A stretch of DNA of 64,000 nt from Platycnemis pennipes (Eukaryota; Arthropoda; Insecta; Odonata; Platycnemididae). Numbering within the stretch: the stretch's first letter is position 1; the number at the start of each line of letters is the position of its first letter. Below the pieces are notes generated by a model. That model was not told the origin of the DNA. It did not search any database and saw nothing but the letters and a program-made list of their open reading frames with translations. Positions 57,270-64,000 of the stretch are shown one piece after another. A program made the position numbers and the translations under genes. The stretch covers positions 125,756,133-125,820,132 of the forward strand of contig OW121853.1 of the NCBI GenBank assembly GCA_933228895.1. Reading direction: 5' to 3'.

Positions 57270-58210
57270 TCAACAATCCTAGGATTTGTTTGACGCAGCC
57301 CTCCACTCCATTCTTCCATTGGCCAACTTATTCACATTGATGTAATTCTTCTCTTTTAAAACCTTCACTAACTGTTCCATGTATCTCATACGAGGCCTGC
57401 CTTTTAAAATATTCCCGTTCACTTTTCCCTCGACGATTTTCTTCATCACGCCATCGTGTCTCAAGATATGGCCGATTAAGTTGTACCGTCTTCTTTTTAG
57501 AGTTGTCAGCAGACTTCTCTTTTCTTCCACTCTTCTTAAGACTTCCTCATTACTTACTCAGTCGATCCATTTAATCTTCAGCATTCTTTTGTAGCACCAC
57601 ATTTCAAATGCTTCCACCCTTTTCTTCTCCACTGCTGTCATCATCCATGCCTCACTGCCATAAAGAAACATGCTCCAGATGTACGTTCTGATGAATTGTT
57701 TCCTTACTTCTACGCCTGTATTTCCAGCTGTAAGGAGATTCTTCTTTTGATAGAATGCCCTCCTTGCCTGAGCTATTCTACTATTTCTTTCTTGCTTCGT
57801 CTATTGTTGCTTACTCGGCTTCCATGGTAACAGAACTCTTTCCCCTCATCAAGTTTTGGTTTTCCTAGTTTGACATTGGTTTTAGCCTCTTCTTTCCGGC
57901 TGCACACCAATATTTTAGTCTTCTTCTTATTTATCTTCAGCTGGTATTTGGCCATTGTCCTTTTCATGGTTGTAGCATCTTATTCAGATCCTTCTCTGTC
58001 CCTGCTATGAGGGCTATGTCATCAGTGAATCATAGCATGCTGTTTCTCTGTGGATGTTCACTCCAGAACACTTCTCTTTAATTTCAATGATGGCTCTCTT
58101 GAGGTAAACATTAAAACTTATGGGAGACAGTGCACAGCCTTGTCTCACTCCTTTCCTTATTCTTGCCACTTTAGAGCTGAGTCAAGATTTAATCATACCT
58201 ACTTGGTTTT
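57270..58210 (-). pseudogene. RTE-like LINE remnant (reverse transcriptase C-terminus)
   Basis: Minus: 57967-57773 has 'MAKYQLKINKKKTKILVCSR' with a preceding damaged catalytic zone. 57530-57279 has the C-terminal region 'RRRYNLIGHILRHDGVMKKI', 'GRPRMRYMEQL' and ends '...NGRMEWRAASNKS'. Between them 'MFLYGSEAWMMTAVEKKRVE' type sequence in other frames. Order and motifs are those of the RTE-like family; frames are broken. Confidence 0.65.
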
Positions 58211-58356
58211 TATATCAACTGTGAATAATTTACATGCTTAAATTGAGGCAAAAATTCTTGTAATTCTTGTAATATTCCCATAATGGCATGTGCAGAGTAC
58301 CATATAAGTTTACTCATATATAGTATAATAAGTTTTACTCAAATGAACTCGAAAGC

Positions 58357-58587
58357 AGGGCCTATCCAGGTTGGCACACTGGTTCCCATGACATCACGGA
58401 AGTTAAGCAACATTGGGCCCGGACATGGTCAGATGGGTGATCCTCCTACATACCTCTATCACGGTGCTCTTGCCCTGAAAGTGGTGGGCAGGTTAAATGT
58501 GGGTTGGCACAAAAGATCCAAAGAGGTCTAAGTGCCAGGGGAGCTCCAGAAGGCCCCTGCCCACTCCCTCCAATTTATTATTATGTA
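58357..58587 (+). repeat. 5S rRNA-derived SINE
   Basis: The first about 110 bases resemble 5S rRNA: TTGGCACACTGGTTCCCATG, then CGGAAGTTAAGCAACATTGG, GCCCGG, CAGATGGGTGA and TATCACGGTGCT, including the internal promoter region (A box/IE/C box). It lacks an intact 5S 3' end, has substitutions and a unique body, and ends in an ATTTATTATTAT tail. It is therefore a SINE3-type element, not a working 5S gene. Confidence 0.75.
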
Positions 58588-59167
58588 AATGAAATGTGGC
58601 CCTATTATTTTTTCGACACACTTGAACAATTATAGCAATGTACACTCAATGACAAATGACTACCTCTCCAGCCACCTTAAGCCTCTTCCTTAGCCCTTAA
58701 GCCCACATTTCTAAGCAAGGATTGTCTCATGTAATTCCTCCAATAAAATTCACCTTGTGACAATGTAGTATTTGCCAGTCACATGATTAATTATCAATTC
58801 CTGCAATGAAATTATATTCTCCTCAGATTTGGTGGACGGACATTGTGAAATTCTTGTCTTCTGCAAAAAACCCAGACCCTGTCCTCCCTTTAATCCTGAA
58901 CTGCAACATGTAATAGCTTTGTTAGCAAGGATTTCAGGGCAAGGGTACAAATTTGTCCATGAGAGACACTATAAACACCCTGCCATTTTCAGATGCAGTC
59001 ACGGCTGTTCTAAGTGCTCCAATGATTAACGACCCCACTGCCTAACATACGATCTTGATCATAGTTTCCCTCAGCAGGCTTCAAGCCCAGTGTATTATGA
59101 TTGACCCAGCTACCACCACTAGTCTTTTCAGATGCTCTAAAGTAAATTTTCCCCAACACCACATTAA
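58588..59167. other. non-coding, nothing recognised
   Basis: No gene; a short frame at 58829-59029 is probably incidental, although its text (GHCEILVFCKKPRPCPP) might be Penelope-like linker debris. Confidence 0.3.
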
Positions 59168-60825
59168 CTTCTGTGTTCTCTGCATATCGGGTTCTGCGTC
59201 CGCGTATGTTGACTGGGGGTGACAACAGTTTCGCTAGCCGTCCTGCTAGCGTCTTGAATTTAAAAACTGTTGTCTACCTGTAGCGAAACTGTTGTCTATA
59301 GTCTACCATGTGGAATAGCTGAGTTAATTCTTCCATCGCTGAAGGATCTAGTGTAATAAGGTAGCGAAACTGTTGTCACCCCCAGTCAACATACGCGGAT
59401 GCAAAACCCGATATGCAGAGAACATCTGAACAACGCCGCAGAAACCTTCGCACCAATTAACTTCTGTGATACGAAATTTCCTTGCGGTGCAATAGTTTTA
59501 ATATAATATGCACATGTTATCTACCTGAAAGTATGATATCTTAAATCTTGGAAACTAAGCTGTTCATAATGTTTGCTGGGACCCAAGAGTTCCACTCATA
59601 CTGAGCAATGTATTGTAGCAGCAGTACTTTGGTCTTGTCAGTTTTCAATTGAACATAAGGTGCATTTTGACATGCAGAAACAGCACTTTTCACAGTAGTC
59701 CACTTGGACTGTTATTCCTCATAAAAAGTTACCATGATACCATTTTGAATATCCTTCTTAAAACAATATTTATTTTTTGGTGGTCTGTTCTTAAACAAAG
59801 TCTTTTGTTCAGTGGGAGCAATTCAATTCCTTTTATAGCTATTGTAGGTGGTTACAAATATTTTTACTGCATCATCTGTGTGTCAAAACTTAAACAAAGG
59901 TTTATAGCTAACTATTTTCTTCTGGGATGGAGGAATTAACTCAGCTATTCCACATGGTAGAACTGGTAGAAAAATGTACCGATGTAAATGAACCAAATAG
60001 CCACTAAGGAAATATATAGTGCCACACCCAAAGAGAAAGACATGCAGAAGTGGAGGAGAATACCATTCCTTGGACATATCTCTTTGAAGATTCAGCAGTT
60101 ATTACCTAAAGAAGAAGTCAGAGCAGCCTTCTACTACAGGCAGACACAAAGACACTTGTTAGGAAACAACAAGGAGAAGACAGAAGAAATGAGAAAGTGC
60201 GGTGTCTACAAACTAAAGTTCAATGATTGTGAGGCGGTCTATGTAGTCCAAACAGGGTTAAAAATTTGAAATAAGAGTTATAGAACATCGGTCAGCCTTT
60301 TTGAACAATGAAAATAATTCACAATTTGCCAATCGTTTGATAGGACACGGACATTTCAGTGATTTTAATCCAGAAATTTTACATGTAGAACAAAAAGGAC
60401 AAAAATCAGATGCACTAGAATTAGAAATTTTGTACAGAGTAATTTCAAAAATTTAAATTGTCAACGAACTTTTGCCCACTCCTACACTTTCCAACTCCTG
60501 TTTACAACACCCTTACTCACCCTGCAACCACAATGCCTGTACCACCTACAACCCACCCCCCGCGACCATTGTCATTACCGCTTCGCTCAGCACCCCGCTC
60601 CCCTTGTCCAACGCATCACCTTTCCTGCTTCCACTAATCTCACCCCCACCCTTCAAATTATGTATATATAGAGTATTTTAACCTACAAATGTACCTAAAA
60701 ATGCTGCACTGCGGCGAAACCAGTTGTACAATAAAATAAAATTTTACCCTGTGGCATTGCAGAGTTAATTCTTCCATCCCGGACATAGGTGTATTCCACC
60801 AAGTGAGGCCGGAAACCATCTTCTA
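59168..60825 (+). mobile_element. Penelope-like element remnant with inverted-repeat head
   Basis: Left: arms 59174-59236 and 59362-59424, inverted with only two mismatches, enclose 125 bases with GAAACTGTTGTC copies. On minus in the left arm, GCTAGC..GGCTAGC then GAAAC (59232-59228) and TGTTGTC resembles a hammerhead with its stem II. A further inverted pair is at 59308-59340 and 59929-59962 (CCATGTGGAATAGCTGAGTT). Then a decayed GIY-YIG endonuclease (60190-60455). Right: a 3' region with GCGGCGAAACCAGTTGTAC (60712-60730), AATAAAATAAA and a TTAATTCTTCCATC block that also occurs near 59322. Confidence 0.6.
60000..60455 (+). pseudogene. Penelope-like GIY-YIG endonuclease, decayed
   Basis: Codons around 60199-60269 read CGVYKLKFNDCEAVYVVQTG, the GIY-YIG core with the family's Cys, but the glycine of the YIG motif is replaced (YVV) and a stop follows. 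Downstream, in shifted frames, 'SQFANHLIGHGHFSDFNPEI' and 'KSDALELEILYRVISKN' are the expected His/Asn and C-terminal helix parts. Confidence 0.65.
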
Positions 60826-61120
60826 AACTATTTCCTTGCATACAAGCTTGGCTCTCCCCAGCCTACCACTGTCACCCGTACATTGTGGTTGGACAACTCA
60901 GCTGTGTGCTTTCATTCGGGCATACATGTCCCACTCTGCCACGTTGGCAGACCAACTACTTCATATACACACAATGCGAAAGGAATGCAAACTCACACTT
61001 CCTAAAATGTTTTCTGCACTTGTTCTCTTGGCAGGAAAGTTCATAAAGCACTGCACAAACAAGAACCACTTCCAACTGCTTGAAGTGACATCTGCTGCCA
61101 AATGTGTAGGACATACAATG
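60826..61120. other. non-coding, nothing recognised
   Basis: No gene or repeat identified. Confidence 0.3.
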
Positions 61121-61657
61121 AATGGGGTCGTTTACCATATTTTTTATTGCCGAATCTGATAAGAGTTTGTAAAAGAAAAATACCCGTATTTTTCCGTTTT
61201 TTGATCCATCAATCATTTCTCGAGTTATAGGCGTTGAAAAACTAATGTTTTTAACCCTTTCGGAAAAGAGGGCATGGTGCAACCTCTGGCATATAACGAC
61301 TTCGTCCAATCACAACTGAGCCCGCGAAGCTACTTCGCCTTATCGCAAGGGGGGGAACACAGCTGACTCTGCCAATCGGAGCAGTTACGACGGCATCTGT
61401 GCGAGCAGACCTTCCGAGAATCCCCCTCCACTCTCTCCCCTTCCCATAAGAGCAGTCAAGGACGGGAGGAAAGTGACGTCAATGTTATCACAGCAGCATT
61501 TTCGGTGGGCGTCACTTTTTGCTCATTTTAATTTTTGATTTATGAGTGAATGGTTGTGGTTAGAAGATTAATTTTTTCACTAAATTTCTTTTTTCGTTTC
61601 CATCTAACAATTTTGAGTACAGAATTGCAATTTCGGTTCCGAGTAAACTCCCCCATT
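61121..61657. repeat. interspersed repeat copy 2 (AATGGGG...CCCCATT family)
   Basis: Second copy of the repeat at 42284-42936, with the same ends (AATGGGGTCGTTTA and TAAACTCCCCCATT). It carries a GC-rich stretch (61320-61350) where copy 1 differs and is shorter overall. No convincing target duplication. Confidence 0.7.
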
Positions 61658-62014
61658 GGTGGAGAGGCCAGCAGAAGCAGTTGGACACCTCAGCAAAACC
61701 TTAATCATATTGATAAGTGGTGTATCTATGGAAGCACAAGCTAACAAGTTTCTAACCGTTTTACGTAAGCACTTCCACCTAGGAAATGGGTGGATGGTTT
61801 CAAAAAACGATACATCATCACACCACTCCACTTATGAGCAAAGTAATTCAGCAGACATTGCTACTTGGTGACAGTGGCGAAATCAGAAGAAAAATGTTCA
61901 CAAAAGTTCAGATATTCAGATAGTTTCCAGTTCAGATAGTTCAGTATTCAGTTTTCAGATGTTACTTTTAACTAAAAATATTTACTTTTTCAGATATGTA
62001 ACTTTTAACTTTAA

Positions 62015-62072
62015 ATATTTACTTTTAACAGTGATTAACTTTAACCAGTTAATCACTGTTAAAAGTAAATAT
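62015..62072. repeat. 25 bp perfect inverted repeat, 8-base loop
   Basis: 62015-62039 and 62048-62072 are exact reverse complements. Surrounding DNA (61900-62110) repeats TTTAACTTTAA/AACAGTGATTAAC motifs in both orientations, just before the LINE. Confidence 0.85.
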
Positions 62073-62109
62073 TAAAAGTTAAACAGTGATTAACTTTAAC
62101 CAGTTCCCT

Positions 62110-63822
62110 ACTCCATCTATACTGCAAAGGCTAATCCAATGTCTTTTTTTATGATGCCCAGTAATGATAAGGAATTAAAGTCTGTCATATCCAAATTCAG
62201 CCAAAGCAGTTCAAGTTCAGGTCTTGATGGAATTCCGGCAAAGGTAATACTTTCTAGCTATGACATGATTAAGTTCCCACTTCTACACTTGGTAAATGAA
62301 TCTCTGAGAATGGGCATTTTTCCGGCTTCTTTAAAGACATCAAAGATTGTTCCTCTCTATAAAAACAAAGGGAGTATAGATGACTTGAACAACTACAGAC
62401 CTATCGCTATGCAAAATTCCTTTTCAAAAATTTTTGAGAGAATTGTATATACTCGTTTAGTATCTTATCTGGATAAGTTCAATCTTCTCTCTAGTGATCA
62501 GCATGGGTTCACACGTGGAAAATCTACCATTTCCGCCATATACCAGGCAGTAGATAATATATTGTGCTCTATAGATAAAAAAAAAGAAACACTTGCATTA
62601 TTTTTTGATTTTACTAAGGCCTTTGATCTAGTCAATCATGATCGTCTTTTATTTAAACTTGAAAGATTGGGCATCCGAGGCATTCCGCTTCAATGGATGA
62701 ATTCATATCTCAGCAACAGATCTCAGATAGTAACATTAACCATTGATGGTGTCAGGCATTCATCTTTTCCTCGGAGGTCTAATGTGGGTGTACCTCAGGG
62801 ATCTATATTGGGACCACTTTTGTTCCTGTTATATGTAAATGATTTACCATCGGCCTTATCTGGGATTGATAATATTACCCCTATTTTATATGCTGATGAC
62901 ATTACGGTTATAGTATCATCCACTTCCCCTACATCTTTATCCGACAAAGCTCAGTTAGTCACCAATAAAATTAGCAAATGGGCTCAAGATAATTTTCTAA
63001 TTGTCAACCCTAATAAAAGTAACTTGATGCACTTTTCAACCAGCAGTCAGCCATCTCATAGCATGCTAATAAAAATGGAACAAAAATCGATAGAACAAGT
63101 TAACTCATGCAAGTTCTTGGGATTATTTCTTAATTATAAAATGTCTTGGGCGGACCATATTAATTTCCTGTGTAACAAGCTAAGTTCAAGCTGTTACATC
63201 CTTAGACAGCTTAGTCACACAGTAACACAAGAAACTTTACGTAGTTTGTATTTTGGGGATTTCTATTCACATGTTATATATAGTGTTATCTTTTGGGGAT
63301 CTACCCACTTGTCTTTAAAAATATTCAGACTCCAGAAACAAGCTGTCAGAATCATTGCCCGGAAGTGTTATAGATCCCCTAGTAAACCAATTTTTAAGGC
63401 TTTGAAGCTCCTTCCATTACCATGCATATATTTATTTCTAACTATCATGTATGTGAAGAATAATATTGTTAAATTTGATGTGAACAGTGTATTCCACCAA
63501 CACTACACAAGGACAAAAAATGACATCCATTTCAATTATGTGCGTACAAAAGCTGCTAAAACTGGACCCAAAGAAATGGGCATAAAATTGTTTAATAATT
63601 TACCACTGTGTGTAAAACAAATTAAAAGCATCAATGCTTTTAAATCAGAACTAAAAAGGTACTTGCTAAATAATTTGTTCTATTCTATTGAGGAATACCT
63701 CAGTGACACTTAAAACCTGTATTGTGTATTATATATGTATGAATATGACGTGCCCTATATCTTTTCATATCAATGTAACAGATCTTTGGGCAAATAAAGA
63801 CATTATTATTATTATTATTAAT
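62110..63822 (+). mobile_element. jockey/CR1-like LINE, 5'-truncated, ATT-tailed
   Basis: Contains a 524-codon reverse transcriptase frame, a short 3' UTR with CAAATAAAGACATT and a tail of about seven ATT units (63802-63821). The 5' half with the endonuclease is missing. Same clade as the copy at 27.3-30.1 kb, sharing the 3' end style (GGRCAAATAAA). Confidence 0.85.
62139..63713 (+). pseudogene. jockey/CR1-like LINE reverse transcriptase (524 codons, 5'-truncated)
   Basis: An uninterrupted frame: 'KIVPLYKNKGSIDDLNNYRP', 'SKIFERIVYTRL', 'GFTRGKST', catalytic 'FFDFTKAFDLVNHDRL' (about residue 155), 'VGVPQGSILGPLLFLLYVND', catalytic YADD (residues 251-254, ILYADDITVI), thumb 'WADHINFLCNKLSSSCYILR' and the C-terminal 'GIKLFNNLPLCVKQI'. 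The start codon is internal to the truncated protein. With the endonuclease gone it cannot copy itself, but the lack of stops points to a recent insertion. Confidence 0.9.
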
Positions 63823-64000
63823 GTTTTTGGTAACTTTCCCAACTACAGGCATCAACTCCTATGTTAAATCCAAACCAGTATCAACAGCAGCAGATGGTAA
63901 CTGTATCCTTACTGATAAGTACCCCTACCATGAATTCGTTGGTTGTTTTATCTACTTAATGTTGACTACAAGGCTGATCTTACTGTAGGTTAACTTTTTC
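63823..64000. other. window end, nothing recognised
   Basis: No gene or repeat identified in the last 180 bases. Confidence 0.4.

Noticed and set aside
58357..58475. Functional 5S rRNA gene
   Set aside because: Substitutions, missing 3' end and fusion to a SINE body and ATT tail point to a 5S-derived SINE.

Overview
The window looks like AT-rich nuclear DNA of an arthropod, most likely an insect. The evidence is short exons split by large introns, an alpha-SNAP whose sequence is close to insect orthologues, and a dense mixture of Penelope-like, RTE-like, jockey/CR1-like, piggyBac and pogo-like transposable elements with tRNA- and 5S-derived SINEs. I cannot name the species. Most long open frames are repeat artefacts or transposon debris; the two recognisable host genes are made of exons mostly too short to stand out as ORFs.

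Host genes. (1) A five-exon gene on the minus strand (36146 down to 18182) encodes a 168-residue single-pass membrane protein: signal peptide, CC..CC cysteine-rich ectodomain ending in LWYFW, one membrane segment and a cytosolic tail with a PPPPY motif. This is the plan of the WBP1/VOPP1 family of WW-domain-binding membrane proteins. (2) The last four coding exons of alpha-SNAP (the NSF adaptor for SNARE disassembly) lie on the minus strand from 56728 to 45569, with a probable 2.55 kb 3' UTR down to about 43000; its first coding exon is not seen in the window. Two further exon candidates (7743-7874 plus, 40859-41093 minus) are not identified.

Layout. 1-2.0 kb: decayed RTE-like LINE. 3.5-5.3 kb: SINE pieces and a Penelope-like fragment bracketed by inverted repeats. 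5.3-9.0 kb: mostly plain AT-rich DNA with one good terminal-exon candidate. 9.0-11.4 kb: tRNA-SINE and a GC-rich solo LTR. 11.7-16.4 kb: RTE-like and Penelope-like remnants, one carrying a 209 bp inverted-repeat insertion with a 12 bp target duplication. 18.2-36.1 kb: the WBP1/VOPP1-like gene, whose introns hold a piggyBac element, a pogo-like non-autonomous element, nested LINEs and an inverted-repeat pair. 37.2-40.8 kb: a 3.6 kb G-rich minisatellite. 41.6-42.9 kb: an unclassified repeat next to the 3' end of alpha-SNAP. 45.6-56.7 kb: alpha-SNAP with a pogo/Tigger-like transposon in an intron. 57.2-63.8 kb: RTE, 5S-SINE, Penelope-like and a jockey/CR1-like LINE with a 524-codon open frame.

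The strongest recurring theme is a set of short sequences resembling the hammerhead-ribozyme core (CTGANGA ... GAAAC), found at Penelope-like remnants and inside closely spaced inverted repeats. A second theme is the abundance of perfect short palindromes. All assignments rest on reading the sequence; no database search or folding programme was run.
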